Assembly: GCA_910575835.1 (NCBI GenBank)
Contig: CAJTGB010000021.1
Span: 16,807-80,806 of the forward strand
DNA: 64,000 bases
Source: Lachnospiraceae bacterium
Lineage (GTDB): Bacteria > Bacillota > Clostridia > Lachnospirales > Lachnospiraceae
Direction of reading: 5' to 3'
Shown here: one piece after another, positions 9,038 to 20,068 of the stretch
Layout: the number at the start of each line of letters is the position of its first letter
Position numbering within the stretch: the first letter of the stretch is position 1
The notes under the pieces: model-generated
Told to the model about the DNA's origin: nothing
The model's input: only the letters and a program-made list of their open reading frames with translations
Databases searched by the model: none
Position numbers and translations under genes: made by a program

Positions 9038-10285
9038 ATGAAAAGAAATGTTATTGTTGGACAGTCAGGAGGACCGACGGCAGCGATCAATTCAAGCCTT
9101 GCCGGAGTTTACCGTACAGCCAAGGACCGCGGAGCGAAGAAGGTATACGGTATGCTTCACGGCGTTCAGGGGTTGTTGGAGGAGAGATATATCGATCTGG
9201 CAGACCACATTAAGACGGAGTTGGACGCGGAATTATTGAAGAGGACACCGGCGGCATTTTTAGGGTCATGCCGTTATAAGCTGCCAGAGATCCATGAGAA
9301 CAGAGAAGTGTACGACAAGATTTTTGAGATCCTTGAGAAGCTGGATATTGAAGCTTTTATCTATATCGGCGGCAATGATTCCATGGATACGATCAAGAAG
9401 CTGTCTGATTATGCGATAATTACAGGATTTTCAACAAGGTTTATCGGATGTCCTAAGACAATTGATAACGATCTTGCGCTGACAGACCATACGCCGGGAT
9501 ACGGAAGTGCTGCAAAATATATAGGAACATCAATGAAAGAGATCATCCGCGACGGATTCTGTCTGGAGCATGAGAAAGGAATCGTTACGATCGTGGAGAT
9601 TATGGGAAGGAATGCAGGATGGCTTACCGGTTCTGCGGCATTATCCATGGGTGAGGACTGTGAAGGCCCAGACCTTATCTACCTGCCTGAGATCGAGTTT
9701 GATCTTCATAGCTTCAGCGAGAGGGTGAAGGCGCTGGTAGCGAAGAAGACGTCTATCGTGGTTGCGGTATCCGAAGGAATCCGTACGGCAGACGGCACAT
9801 ATGTATGTGAGCTTGGCAACAGCATTGACTTTGTGGATGCGTTCGGACATAAGCAGCTGTCGGGAACGGCTTCTTATCTTGCAAGCTTTATCGCAGGCGA
9901 GATCGGATGCAAGACGCGTGCTATCGAGCTCAGCACATTGCAGCGTTCCGCATCACATGCGGCATCCCGCGTGGATATCTTGGAGGCTTACCAGGTAGGC
10001 GGCGCGGCTGTGAAGGCAGCGGACGAGGGCGATTCAGGCAAGATGGTAGTCCTTCAGAGATTGTCTGATGATCCGTATCAGTGCGGAACAGAAGTGAAGG
10101 ATGTTCACAAGATCGCCAATGATGAGAAGCTTGTACCGAGAGAGTGGGTGAATGAGGAAGGCACTTATGTGACGAATGAGTTCATCTCCTATGTAAAACC
10201 GCTGATCCAGGGCGATGTGTCACCGGTTATGGTTGACGGTATTCCGAGACATCTGTATACACCTACAGAATTAAGCTACAGATAG
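9038..10285 (+). CDS. pfp: 6-phosphofructokinase, predicted PPi-dependent type
   Basis: 415-residue glycolytic enzyme phosphorylating fructose 6-phosphate. The nucleotide/phosphate loop VGQSGGPTAAIN opens the protein. Two positions that separate donor classes favour pyrophosphate: GGNDS (Asp at the second position, where ATP enzymes have Gly) and PKTIDND (Lys, where ATP enzymes have Gly). The active-site Asp pair of TIDND and the substrate motif MGRNAGWLT are intact. Monocistronic, with its own promoter and a strong terminator. Donor use is inferred from these residues only. Confidence 0.92.
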   Translation: MKRNVIVGQSGGPTAAINSSLAGVYRTAKDRGAKKVYGMLHGVQGLLEERYIDLADHIKTELDAELLKRTPAAFLGSCRYKLPEIHENREVYDKIFEILEKLDIEAFIYIGGNDSMDTIKKLSDYAIITGFSTRFIGCPKTIDNDLALTDHTPGYGSAAKYIGTSMKEIIRDGFCLEHEKGIVTIVEIMGRNAGWLTGSAALSMGEDCEGPDLIYLPEIEFDLHSFSERVKALVAKKTSIVVAVSEGIRTADGTYVCELGNSIDFVDAFGHKQLSGTASYLASFIAGEIGCKTRAIELSTLQRSASHAASRVDILEAYQVGGAAVKAADEGDSGKMVVLQRLSDDPYQCGTEVKDVHKIANDEKLVPREWVNEEGTYVTNEFISYVKPLIQGDVSPVMVDGIPRHLYTPTELSYR

Positions 10286-10335
10286 GATCGTACAAGCAGC
10301 CTGTATACTGCAGAATTAAGCTGTAGATAGGATCA
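10264..10335 (+). repeat. Duplicated 3' end of phosphofructokinase gene
   Basis: A roughly 24-base unit containing the last codons and stop (AGAATTAAGCTACAGATAGG) recurs 46 bases downstream as a near copy outside the gene. Confidence 0.7.
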
Positions 10336-10354
10336 TATGTAGAAGCAAGGATTT

Positions 10355-10405
10355 CCCGGCAGACTGTCCGAATATATTTTCGGACAAACTGCCGGGTATT
10401 TTTTT
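10355..10405 (+). terminator. Rho-independent terminator after phosphofructokinase
   Basis: Two-part stem (CCCGGCAG with CTGCCGGG, GTCCGAA with TTCGGAC) followed by a seven-T run. Confidence 0.93.
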
Positions 10406-10535
10406 AAAAAAGCACTTGTATTTTCATCTGAAATCGAGTAATATATAAATCACTCTAATATTCAATAGAATCTACCGTATCTGGCAGTTCGATGTTTTGT
10501 TTCCCATTAGTAATTTTATAGTCAAGAGGTTATGT

Positions 10536-12101
10536 ATGGCATACCTGTATGCCGAAGAAAAAGAGGTGGTGCGAATGGCGTCAAAAGAAGAATATGACGT
10601 ATTGCGTCTGATCGAGCATGGACAGACCTGTTATATCAGCTCGGAATGTGTTGAGGGAAGGGTATTGGCCGGCTGGCTTAAGGAGCAGCCGGGGATCGGG
10701 AAAGGCCGTCTGTTCTCCCTGCTCCGGGATATAGCCGGTCAGTTGGGCATGATACATAAGTGCAGGAAGAAGCCGTGTTATCAGTATGTCAATCCGTACA
10801 GCATTGTGATCACAAGGGAGGGGAAGCCGTATTTCCTGGATATGGAAGCGGGTTCGAACGAGAAGCATTTAAAATTCATGCAGAAGAGAACGGTTCGTGA
10901 ATGCTTTCTCCCGGCGCAGGAGACATATTATCAGAGGGCAAGCACGGAACTTGACATTTACGGGATGGGGAAGACCATCCAGTATATCCTGTCGGTGACG
11001 GGCCCGCAGCCTCCGCTTAACAGGCGGGAGGAGAGAAGATTTCAAAAGATCATATCAAAATGTCTGAAATATCAATCTAAATTAGCATATCAAAGTGCAG
11101 CAGAAATTCGAAGAAATATTCCACAATATAGAAAAAAGACAAAGCACAGCCGTATCAGAAAAAAGAGGATGTTCATGATCGCCGGAGCAGTATTGCTGCT
11201 TGCCGCGGCGTGGAAGCTCAGTGATCTCACCCATCCGGGGAAACGGCCGGAGGAAGTGAAAGCTTCGCTTGCGGCCCGGGAGATAAGGGAACCGGAGGAA
11301 TTGGCGCCGCAAAAGGAGACCTGGGAGGACGGCATAGAAGGCAAAGCTGCCCGCCCGGATGATAACACCGCATATATGGAGCTTGCCCTGGCGTATATCC
11401 TGGATGTGGGGGATTATGAGGAGAGCCTGTATTACCTTGATAAAATCAAGGATGAGAACGCGGCGGCGAGAGATCTGCAGGAGATTGTGAAGGCTCTTCT
11501 CGGGAAGAGAAAAGCGTCGAAGGATCTGGAAGGGTATCTGGAAGAGCTCGAGGAAGAAGCACCGGAGGGAAGCGAGGAACGCTGGTATCGGTGCCTGATC
11601 AGGGGATACGGCCTGCTGAATACGAGGCGGTCGGCGGAGGCGGTGCTTCGTCTGGGTAAAATCTGTCTGGATATGATGGATGGAGAGAGTGAGGAGGCGA
11701 AAGAGGTGAAAGAGTATATGGCGTCTGCCTGTGAGCGGGCAGACGTGCCGGAGGAGGCCGCGCGTATCTATGAAGAGCTGCTGGAACAGACGGAAGACAG
11801 CAGAAAGAGAGAGGAAACATATCGGAAGATCACCGTATTATATGAGATCTGCGGTCAGAAAGACAGAGCATTAGATACATGTATCCGGGGCATTGAAGAA
11901 CAGAAGGAGTCGGACGAGCTTAAGATCATGCATATCCGGCTGCTGTGTCAGGATGCTGCCGTAGAGCGGGAGCTGTGCGCTCAGACGATACGGGAATATA
12001 TCGGTCAGAGGCCGGAGATTCTGGAGAAGGAAGAGTTTCAGAAGTTGCAAAGAGAATATGAAATACAAGTGGAGGGTGATAGCGTATGGGTAGGAAGATG
12101 A
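10536..12101 (+). CDS. Membrane pseudokinase with C-terminal helical-repeat domain
   Basis: About 521 residues. The first 190 or so resemble a protein-kinase fold: HGQTCYISSECVEG recalls the strand-hinge region, but the catalytic loop is replaced by QYVNPYSIVITREGKPY and the metal-binding DFG by LDMEAG, so phosphotransfer looks impossible. A basic stretch then one membrane helix (MFMIAGAVLLLAAAW) follows, then an acidic alpha-helical region of TPR-like repeats. ATG at 10536 follows AAGAGG with good spacing; ATG 10575 also has a site and 10497 does not. The gene overlaps the secreted surface-protein gene by 16 bases. The kinase/TM/extracellular layout is reminiscent of scaffolding pseudokinases; role unknown. 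Confidence 0.75.
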   Translation: MAYLYAEEKEVVRMASKEEYDVLRLIEHGQTCYISSECVEGRVLAGWLKEQPGIGKGRLFSLLRDIAGQLGMIHKCRKKPCYQYVNPYSIVITREGKPYFLDMEAGSNEKHLKFMQKRTVRECFLPAQETYYQRASTELDIYGMGKTIQYILSVTGPQPPLNRREERRFQKIISKCLKYQSKLAYQSAAEIRRNIPQYRKKTKHSRIRKKRMFMIAGAVLLLAAAWKLSDLTHPGKRPEEVKASLAAREIREPEELAPQKETWEDGIEGKAARPDDNTAYMELALAYILDVGDYEESLYYLDKIKDENAAARDLQEIVKALLGKRKASKDLEGYLEELEEEAPEGSEERWYRCLIRGYGLLNTRRSAEAVLRLGKICLDMMDGESEEAKEVKEYMASACERADVPEEAARIYEELLEQTEDSRKREETYRKITVLYEICGQKDRALDTCIRGIEEQKESDELKIMHIRLLCQDAAVERELCAQTIREYIGQRPEILEKEEFQKLQREYEIQVEGDSVWVGR

Positions 12102-14350
12102 GAGAGTTGGCGGCATTATTGGTGATACTGGGAATGATCTATTGGCAGCAGCCGTCGGTCATGGAACCGGCATATGCGAAAGAGAAGGGGATCGAATTTA
12201 TGAGATCCGAAGGAGGCGGCATATCGGCGGCGTCAAAGAGCAGATCAGGGAAGGATGAAGCCGGTAAGAATCCCGGCAAAGACAAAGATGAACCCAGTAA
12301 GAATTCTTCAAAGGACGGGAACAAAGTTGGAAAAAGCCTGGGCGAAGATAAGAATTCCAGTGACAGAGAAGAAGATAGAAGTCCAAGCGAAGGATCGGGT
12401 GAAGACAAGAACCTCGGCGGGGATAAGGATAATACGGATAAGGAACCGGGAGACGGATCGGGAGAAGACAAGAACCCCGGAGAAGGAGAAGACAAGAATC
12501 TTGGAGAAGGAGAAGACAAGAATCCCGGAGAAGGAGAAGACAAGAACCCCGGAGAAGGAGAAGACAAGAACCCCGGCGGAGATAAGGATGATACGGATAA
12601 GGACCCTGGAGACGGAGAAGATAAGAGTCCCGGAGATGGAGAAGGAGAAGACAAGAATCCCGGAGACGGGGAGGGAGAAGATAAGGACTCCGGCGGGGAT
12701 AAGGATGATACGGATAAGGACCCTGGAGACGGATCGGGAGAGGGTGAGAAAGAAGAGATCAAAGAATTTGAGGTATCCATTCCACCGCAGGACGGACAGA
12801 ACGGATATTATGTGACCAGACCGGAACTAAAGGTGCGCCACGTCAGCAGCAGGGGGACGACCAGATATTGTTTCACAGACGGCAGCAGTCATAAGAAGGA
12901 AGGGGAGCTGAGCACATACGGCGATGAGCTCAGAGTTGAAAAGAACTGGTTCAGGGAAGGGAGGAATCATCTGTCAATATGGATGGAAGATGAAGAGGGA
13001 CAGCGTCAGGAAGAGTATGTACTGGAGAAGACATTCCTGATCGACACGTCGGCGCCGTCTGTCAGGGTTCAGGCGCCTATGGGAACGGACGCCTGGTATC
13101 AGAAGGAGGTATTTATCACCGTTCTGGGCGAAGACGGGGAGCGGGGAAGTCAGATTGAGGAAGTATCCTGCTTCCTGGGCAGCCGTTTGATCGGAAGCAG
13201 CAGGAAGTCTCCGGCAGGTTTTCTGATCTCATTTGCGTCGGCAGAGGGAAAGGCGGTGCCGGTGAAGGCGAGGGTGAGAGACCGGGCCGGAAATACTTCG
13301 GAGGAGACATGGGGATTCTATATTGATCAGAACCCGCCGAGAACCTCGATAGAAGGGATCGAGGATTATATGATCACAAGCCGTCCGGTGGAGGTAGCGT
13401 ACCGGATCGAAGAGGAGAATATTATTGGAGAGAAGCAAGCCGGCGCCAGACGGGAGGATCCGCAGGGGCAGGTCGAATTCCTGGAGGCGGGAGAATGGAA
13501 GGAAGATGCCGGTGGGTATAGCGCCCGGCAGACCTTGTCGGAGGACGGAATCTATCATCTGAGCGTTAGCGCGTGCGATCAGGCAGGATACGAGAGCAGC
13601 GGCAGAGGACAGGTGATCATTGACAGTGAGAATCCGGTCATCCGGCACGTAGATGAGGTGGACGGGCAGTATTTGAAGAGCTTTTGCTGGGAATATCCGG
13701 CAGAAGAGGCGGTTCAGGATTTTACCAGCTATACCTACTCGGTCTATCTGGATGGGAAGCCTTATCATATCGGGGAAAATGTATTAAGAGAGGGGAAGCA
13801 TGTGCTGGAGGTGAAGGCGGAGGATGCAGCCGGGAATATGGGCAGAGCGGAGGCAGATTTTTCCATTGACCGCACGGCGCCGCAGATCTTATTCGGGAAT
13901 GTGAAGGAAGGGGAGACCTATGAACCAGAGAAGGAATTAGAGGTATCGTTAGCAGATCAGGAGGACTATATTGAGGAAATCCGTATTAACGGGGAAGTGC
14001 AGAAGGTAGGAGGCCGGAAGAAGTATTATTCATATTCTATGAAGGAATGCGGGAATTATGAGATTGTGGTAAAAGCATGCGACAGGGCGGGCAACCGGGC
14101 GGTCTCGCGGATGGATTTTACCATAGCGCGCAGGAAAGGCCTTCTTCATAAGTTTTCCGGTCCGTTAAGGAAGATGTTAGGAGAACCTGTCAGAACAGGA
14201 ACGGAAGCGTCGGTTAAGCAGGCGGAAAGCAGATCGGAAGAAATCCCAAGGTACGGGCTATGGAAGATCATACTGGGGATGACAGGCGCGGGATGCATTG
14301 CCGCCGTTGTATATCAAAGAAAAAGGTCAGAGAAAAGGCTTAAAAAATAG
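12086..14350 (+). CDS. Secreted, membrane-tethered surface protein with Asp/Gly/Lys repeat linker and Ig-like domains
   Basis: 754 residues. An N-terminal hydrophobic signal is followed by a 150-residue low-complexity linker of GEDKNPGEG / GGDKDDTDKDPGDG repeats. After it come several bacterial Ig-like modules recognisable by recurring TFLIDTSAPSV, FYIDQNPPRTS, IIDSENPVI and FSIDRTAPQI boundaries, each with a D-AGN/D-AGY segment. The C-terminus has one membrane helix and a KRRSEKRLKK tail, with no LPxTG signal. It is translationally coupled to the pseudokinase gene, so the two probably form one envelope assembly. The repeat linker may span the wall. The same modules occur in adhesins, but no ligand can be named. 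Confidence 0.8.
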   Translation: MGRKMRELAALLVILGMIYWQQPSVMEPAYAKEKGIEFMRSEGGGISAASKSRSGKDEAGKNPGKDKDEPSKNSSKDGNKVGKSLGEDKNSSDREEDRSPSEGSGEDKNLGGDKDNTDKEPGDGSGEDKNPGEGEDKNLGEGEDKNPGEGEDKNPGEGEDKNPGGDKDDTDKDPGDGEDKSPGDGEGEDKNPGDGEGEDKDSGGDKDDTDKDPGDGSGEGEKEEIKEFEVSIPPQDGQNGYYVTRPELKVRHVSSRGTTRYCFTDGSSHKKEGELSTYGDELRVEKNWFREGRNHLSIWMEDEEGQRQEEYVLEKTFLIDTSAPSVRVQAPMGTDAWYQKEVFITVLGEDGERGSQIEEVSCFLGSRLIGSSRKSPAGFLISFASAEGKAVPVKARVRDRAGNTSEETWGFYIDQNPPRTSIEGIEDYMITSRPVEVAYRIEEENIIGEKQAGARREDPQGQVEFLEAGEWKEDAGGYSARQTLSEDGIYHLSVSACDQAGYESSGRGQVIIDSENPVIRHVDEVDGQYLKSFCWEYPAEEAVQDFTSYTYSVYLDGKPYHIGENVLREGKHVLEVKAEDAAGNMGRAEADFSIDRTAPQILFGNVKEGETYEPEKELEVSLADQEDYIEEIRINGEVQKVGGRKKYYSYSMKECGNYEIVVKACDRAGNRAVSRMDFTIARRKGLLHKFSGPLRKMLGEPVRTGTEASVKQAESRSEEIPRYGLWKIILGMTGAGCIAAVVYQRKRSEKRLKK

Positions 14351-14411
14351 TTGTGAAATTCGCTTTGTTATGATATAGTTATAGCAGTTAAATAGCAGTG
14401 ATGAGATTAGG

Positions 14412-14461
14412 AGAGCGAATGAGTACAGCAGAGGTGTTGTTGTGAAGTTTGCTCTTTTTTT
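14412..14461 (+). terminator. Leader terminator upstream of glpP (candidate GlpP antitermination target)
   Basis: AGAGCGAA pairs with TTTGCTCT and is followed by seven Ts, 25 bases before the glpP start. GlpP in Bacillus acts by antitermination at such leaders; here autoregulation of glpP-glpK is a reasonable inference. Confidence 0.55.
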
Positions 14462-14486
14462 GCCATAGCAGACGAGAGGAGAAGAG

Positions 14487-15050
14487 ATGGACAGGAAGTA
14501 TTATGATGCGATTGAGGAGAATCCTGTTGTTGCGGCGGTAAAGGATATGGATGGTCTTAAGACGTGCTGCAGGCTTGAAGATATCAAGGTTGTATTTATC
14601 TTGTTCGGCGACATCTGTTCCATCGGGGAGATCGTGGAGCGGGTGAAGGAGACGGGGCGGATGGCCATGGTGCACGTGGATCTGATCACGGGATTAAGCC
14701 CGAAGGAAGTAGCGGTGGACTTTATCAGAAGTAATACGCAGGCAGACGGGATCATTACGACCAAACCGTCATTGATCCGCCGCGGGAAGGAGTTGTCCCT
14801 GTGCACGGTTCTTCGGTATTTCCTGATAGATTCTATGGCATTGGAGAGCATAAGACAGCAGCAGCATATGGTGAAGCCGGATTTTATAGAGGTGCTTCCC
14901 GGGCTGATGCCTAAGGTGATACAGAAGGTCTGCAGATCGTCCAGGACCCCTGTCATAGCGGGAGGGCTGATCACAGACAAGGAATCGGTGATGGGAGCGC
15001 TTGATGCCGGCGCAATCGCAGTGTCTACGACGAATCGGGAAGTATGGCAG

Positions 15051-15056
<6 letters not shown>
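14487..15056 (+). CDS. glpP: Glycerol-3-phosphate-responsive antiterminator GlpP
   Basis: 189-residue TIM-barrel-like regulator. Conserved blocks: NPVVAAVKD at the N-terminus, FILFGDICSIGEIV, HVDLITGLSPKEVAVDFI, DGIITTKPSLI, EVLPGLMPKVI, TPVIAGGLI. In Bacillus GlpP binds glycerol 3-phosphate and the leader RNA of glp genes, allowing read-through of terminators. It stands directly upstream of glycerol kinase and the dehydrogenase genes; terminator-like hairpins at 14412 and 16694 are candidate targets. Confidence 0.95.
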
Positions 15057-16658
<1,602 letters not shown>

Positions 16659-16693
16659 GGTGTGAAGTCAATCGAATAGAGAATTGCACGAGA

Positions 16694-16755
16694 GAAGAGT
16701 CAGGCAATCGCCGCATTGAGAGAGATGCGTCTGTTTGCTGACTCTTCTTATTCTA
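16694..16755 (+). terminator. Hairpin after glpK
   Basis: GAAGAGTCAG...CTGACTCTTC stem followed by a T-rich stretch (TTATTCTATT). It may be a plain terminator or one controlled by GlpP, since the glp dehydrogenase genes lie downstream. Confidence 0.7.
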
Positions 16756-16776
16756 TTAGGAAAGATTTTCTATAGA

Positions 16777-16880
16777 ATGATTTAAGAATAGGATGATATA
16801 AGAATAGGGTGACTTAAGAATAGGATGATATAAGAATTAGGATGACTTAAGAATAGGATGATATAAGAATAGAATAACTT
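16777..16880 (+). repeat. AT-rich tandem repeat, about seven copies
   Basis: Units of 14-16 bases around TAAGAATAGGATGA with alternating TATA/CTTA linkers fill the glpK-glpA gap and end at the glpA ribosome site (AGGAGG). Not CRISPR: no spacers and too short a unit. Confidence 0.88.
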
Positions 16881-16896
16881 AGGAGGAGTTAGGAAG

Positions 16897-18351
16897 ATGT
16901 ATGAATACGAAGTAATAATTATCGGCGGCGGGGTGTCAGGATGTGCTGCTGCAAGAGAATTGTCGCGGTATGAGATAAGAGCATGTGTTCTGGAAAGAGA
17001 AGAAGACGTGTGCTGCGGCACTTCCAAAGCCAACAGCGGGATCGTCCATGCCGGGTATGACGCGCCGGTCGGGTCGCTGAAGGCTCAGATGAATCTGCGC
17101 GGAAATGAGATGATGGAACTGCTGTCGGAGGAGTTGGATATTCCGTTCGTGCGCAACGGTTCGTTTGTGATCTGCAAGAGCGAAGATGAGCTGCCCGGTC
17201 TGCAAGAGCTGTATGACAGAGGAAGAGCTAACGGCGTCCAAGGCCTTCAGATCCTTGGACGGGATGAGGTCCTAAAGAAGGAGCCGAATGCGGCGGAGGA
17301 TGTATATGCCGCTCTGTACGCGCCGACGGGAGGGATCGTCTGTCCTTTTGAACTGAATATTGCTCTGGCGGAGAATGCGTATGCCAACGGCATAGAATTC
17401 AGGTTCAATACAGAAGTGCAGGAGATCAGACGGCTTCATGAGGGATATGAGCTTGTTACAGATCAGGGAAGCTTCTTTGCCCGGTTTGTGGTAAATGCAG
17501 CCGGAGTCTATGCGGATCGGTTTCATAATATGGTCAGCGGCCGCAAGATACAGATCACGGCGAGAAGAGGAGATTACTGCCTGTTGGATAAAAGCGCCGG
17601 AAGTCATGTGAAAAGTACGATTTTTACTCTTCCGGGGAAGCTTGGCAAGGGAGTTTTGGTGGCGCCGACGGCGCACGGCAATCTGCTTCTCGGGCCGACT
17701 GCTGTAGATATTGAGGACAAAGAGGGAACGAATACGACCAGGGAAGGACTTGAACAGGTTCTTGGCAAGGTCAGGATGAATGCGAAGAATCTGCCGCTTA
17801 GGCAGGTGATCACTTCATTTGCGGGACTTAGGGCGCATGAGGCGGGAGATGATTTTATCATAGAGGAATTAGAAGATGCTCCGGGCTTCATTGACTGCGC
17901 CGGTATAGAATCTCCCGGGCTTACCAGCTGTCCTGCGGTCGGAGAGCGGATCGCAGGTATCTTGCAGGAGCGGATGGGATTATCGAAGAAGGAATCATTT
18001 AACCCTGTCAGGAAAGGAATCGTAAAGCCCCATACGCTGTCTAAGGAAGAGAGAGCCAGGCTGATAAAGGAGAATCCGGCGTATGGAAACATCATCTGCA
18101 GGTGTGAGATGATCACGGAGGGCGAGATCGTGGATGCGATCCGCCGCCCTCTCGGTGCGAGATCATTAGACGGAGTAAAGCGCAGGACGAGAGCAGGGAT
18201 GGGACGCTGTCAGGCCGGATTCTGTTCTCCGAGAGTGATGGAGATCCTGGCAAGGGAATGGAATACAGATATGAGAGAGATCACCAAGTCCGGCAGAACG
18301 TCGAAGATACTTGCCGGGACTAATAAGGATACATGGAGGGACAAGGCATGA
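16897..18351 (+). CDS. glpA: FAD-dependent glycerol-3-phosphate dehydrogenase, GlpA-like with C-terminal BFD/Fe-S domain
   Basis: 484 residues. The N-terminal Rossmann motif IIGGGVSGCAAARE binds FAD, followed by a DAO-type oxidase domain (NSGIVHAGYDA region). The last hundred residues carry a BFD-like cysteine set (IICRCEMITEGEI then GRCQAGFC), expected for a [2Fe-2S] domain. It oxidises glycerol 3-phosphate to dihydroxyacetone phosphate with the partners encoded next. The stop overlaps the next start (ATGA), showing a coupled operon of glpA, glpB-like and DUF1667 genes. Confidence 0.9.
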   Translation: MYEYEVIIIGGGVSGCAAARELSRYEIRACVLEREEDVCCGTSKANSGIVHAGYDAPVGSLKAQMNLRGNEMMELLSEELDIPFVRNGSFVICKSEDELPGLQELYDRGRANGVQGLQILGRDEVLKKEPNAAEDVYAALYAPTGGIVCPFELNIALAENAYANGIEFRFNTEVQEIRRLHEGYELVTDQGSFFARFVVNAAGVYADRFHNMVSGRKIQITARRGDYCLLDKSAGSHVKSTIFTLPGKLGKGVLVAPTAHGNLLLGPTAVDIEDKEGTNTTREGLEQVLGKVRMNAKNLPLRQVITSFAGLRAHEAGDDFIIEELEDAPGFIDCAGIESPGLTSCPAVGERIAGILQERMGLSKKESFNPVRKGIVKPHTLSKEERARLIKENPAYGNIICRCEMITEGEIVDAIRRPLGARSLDGVKRRTRAGMGRCQAGFCSPRVMEILAREWNTDMREITKSGRTSKILAGTNKDTWRDKA

Positions 18352-19631
18352 TAGACAGTACATGGGCAGACATAGTGATCATAGGGGGAGGCCCGGCGGG
18401 GCTTGCGGCAGCGGTCGCCGCAAAGAAGAACGGGGCAGGCCGGATCTTGATTCTGGAGCGGGACAGGGAGCTTGGCGGTATCCTGAACCAGTGTATCCAT
18501 AATGGTTTCGGGCTGCATACGTTTAAGGAGGAGCTGACGGGTCCTGAATATGCGGAGAGATTCATCCGGCAGGTGTTGGAACTGGATATCGAGTACAAAT
18601 TAAATACAATGGTCATGGAGATCAGCCGGGATAAGGCAGTGACAGCCATGAACAGAGAAGAAGGATTGTTCGAGATTCGGGCTAGGGCAGTTATTCTGGC
18701 AATGGGATGCAGGGAAAGGCCGAGGGGCGCGCTGAATATTCCGGGATTTCGGCCCGCCGGTATCTTCTCGGCGGGAACGGCTCAGAGGCTTGTCAATATG
18801 GAAGGCTATCTTCCGGGACGGGAGGTAGTGATCCTTGGTTCCGGCGACATCGGCCTCATTATGGCAAGAAGAATGACTCTTGAGGGGGCGAAGGTAAAGG
18901 TTGTGGCGGAACTGATGCCTTATTCCGGCGGGCTTAAGAGAAATATCGTGCAATGTCTCGACGATTATGGAATTCCGTTGAAATTAAGCCATACGGTAAT
19001 CGATATCAAAGGAAAAGAAAGGCTTGAAGGGATTACGCTTGCAGAGGTTGACGGAAGAGGGAAGCCGATACCCGGAACGGAAGAATTCTATTCCTGCGAT
19101 ACGCTTCTTCTGTCGGTCGGGCTGATTCCTGAAAATGAGCTTTCAGGAGGGATGGGCGTGGAACTGAATCCGGTCACGTCAGGCCCGCGGGTCAATGAAA
19201 GCCTTGAAACGAGCATAGAGGGCGTTTTCGCCTGCGGCAATGTGCTTCACGTGCATGATCTGGTGGATTTTGTGTCGGAGGAGGCAGCGGCGGCGGGAAG
19301 GAACGCCGCGGCGTATGTGCGGGAAGCCAGAGAAGAGGAAGACAGAGAAGCAAAAAAGAGGATACGCCTTACGGCGGGGACGGGGGTACGTTATACCGTG
19401 CCGGAGACTGTAAGCGTCAGCCGCATGGACGAACACCTGACGGTGCGTTTCCGGGTGGGAGGCGTTTACAAGAACTGCTATGTAAGCGTCTGTTTCGACA
19501 GCGAGAAGATATCGCGAAGGAGAAAAACGGTGGTTGCGCCCGGCGAGATGGAAGAGATCGTGCTTACAAAGGAACAGCTTGAGAAGTATCCTGATTTAGA
19601 GGAGATCAATGTGAGGATCGAGGAGGCGTAA
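18348..19631 (+). CDS. NAD(P)/FAD-dependent oxidoreductase, GlpB-like partner
   Basis: 427 residues of the pyridine-nucleotide-disulphide oxidoreductase fold. FAD motif IIGGGPAGLAAAVAA lies at the N-terminus, a second nucleotide motif VILGSGDIGLIMARRM at about residue 163, and VFACGNVLHVHDLVD near 290 as in the family. No redox CxxxxC pair is seen, so it probably passes electrons as part of the glycerol-3-phosphate dehydrogenase complex. The ATG at 18348 overlaps the glpA stop and follows GGAGGG. Naming it GlpB would be by position; the fold is different from the E. coli protein. Confidence 0.88.
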   Translation: MIDSTWADIVIIGGGPAGLAAAVAAKKNGAGRILILERDRELGGILNQCIHNGFGLHTFKEELTGPEYAERFIRQVLELDIEYKLNTMVMEISRDKAVTAMNREEGLFEIRARAVILAMGCRERPRGALNIPGFRPAGIFSAGTAQRLVNMEGYLPGREVVILGSGDIGLIMARRMTLEGAKVKVVAELMPYSGGLKRNIVQCLDDYGIPLKLSHTVIDIKGKERLEGITLAEVDGRGKPIPGTEEFYSCDTLLLSVGLIPENELSGGMGVELNPVTSGPRVNESLETSIEGVFACGNVLHVHDLVDFVSEEAAAAGRNAAAYVREAREEEDREAKKRIRLTAGTGVRYTVPETVSVSRMDEHLTVRFRVGGVYKNCYVSVCFDSEKISRRRKTVVAPGEMEEIVLTKEQLEKYPDLEEINVRIEEA

Positions 19632-19636
19632 GAGTG

Positions 19637-20002
19637 ATGGAAGAGAAAAATCTGATATGTATCAACTGTCCCATGGGATGCATGCTTACGGTTGCCATGG
19701 AGGGAAGCGAGATCATAAGCGTTGCAGGAAATACCTGCAGACGTGGAGATTCTTATGCGAGGAAGGAACTGACGAACCCTACAAGGATCGTGACGACCAC
19801 TGTGAAGGTATCAGGCGGCAGGGAAAGTATGGTCTCTGTCAAGACGAAGGAGGATATCCCTAAGGGGAAGGTGCTCGAGTGTGTAAGAGAATTGAAGGAT
19901 GTCGTTGCCGCGGCGCCGGTAAGGATCGGGGATGTGATTCTGGAAGATGCGGCCAAAACGGGAGTCAATATCGTTGCAACGAAGAATGTAGAGGCAAAAT
20001 GA
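19637..20002 (+). CDS. DUF1667 protein, small Cys-rich partner of the glycerol-3-phosphate dehydrogenase
   Basis: 121 residues. N-terminal cysteines CINCPMGC and AGNTCRRG suggest a metal or Fe-S site; the C-terminal half (IPKGKVLECVRELKDV) is the family's second part. It follows the flavoprotein gene by a few bases, and a GGAGG precedes both a GTG (19634) and the ATG. In Clostridia this trio of genes is common and likely replaces GlpABC. Electron acceptor unknown. Confidence 0.88.
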   Translation: MEEKNLICINCPMGCMLTVAMEGSEIISVAGNTCRRGDSYARKELTNPTRIVTTTVKVSGGRESMVSVKTKEDIPKGKVLECVRELKDVVAAAPVRIGDVILEDAAKTGVNIVATKNVEAK

Positions 20003-20068
20003 AGGCCGGACGGTAACAATGTCCGGGTATCCTGCATATAATAAGGCAAAAAGTATCAGGAGCAGTTT

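Noticed and set aside
12139..12780. 213-codon Ser/Pro repeat frame on the minus strand
   Set aside because: Antisense of the Asp/Gly/Lys repeat linker; its length only reflects the repeat.
16777..16880. Repeat cluster considered as CRISPR
   Set aside because: Units of about 15 bases with no unique spacers and no cas genes.
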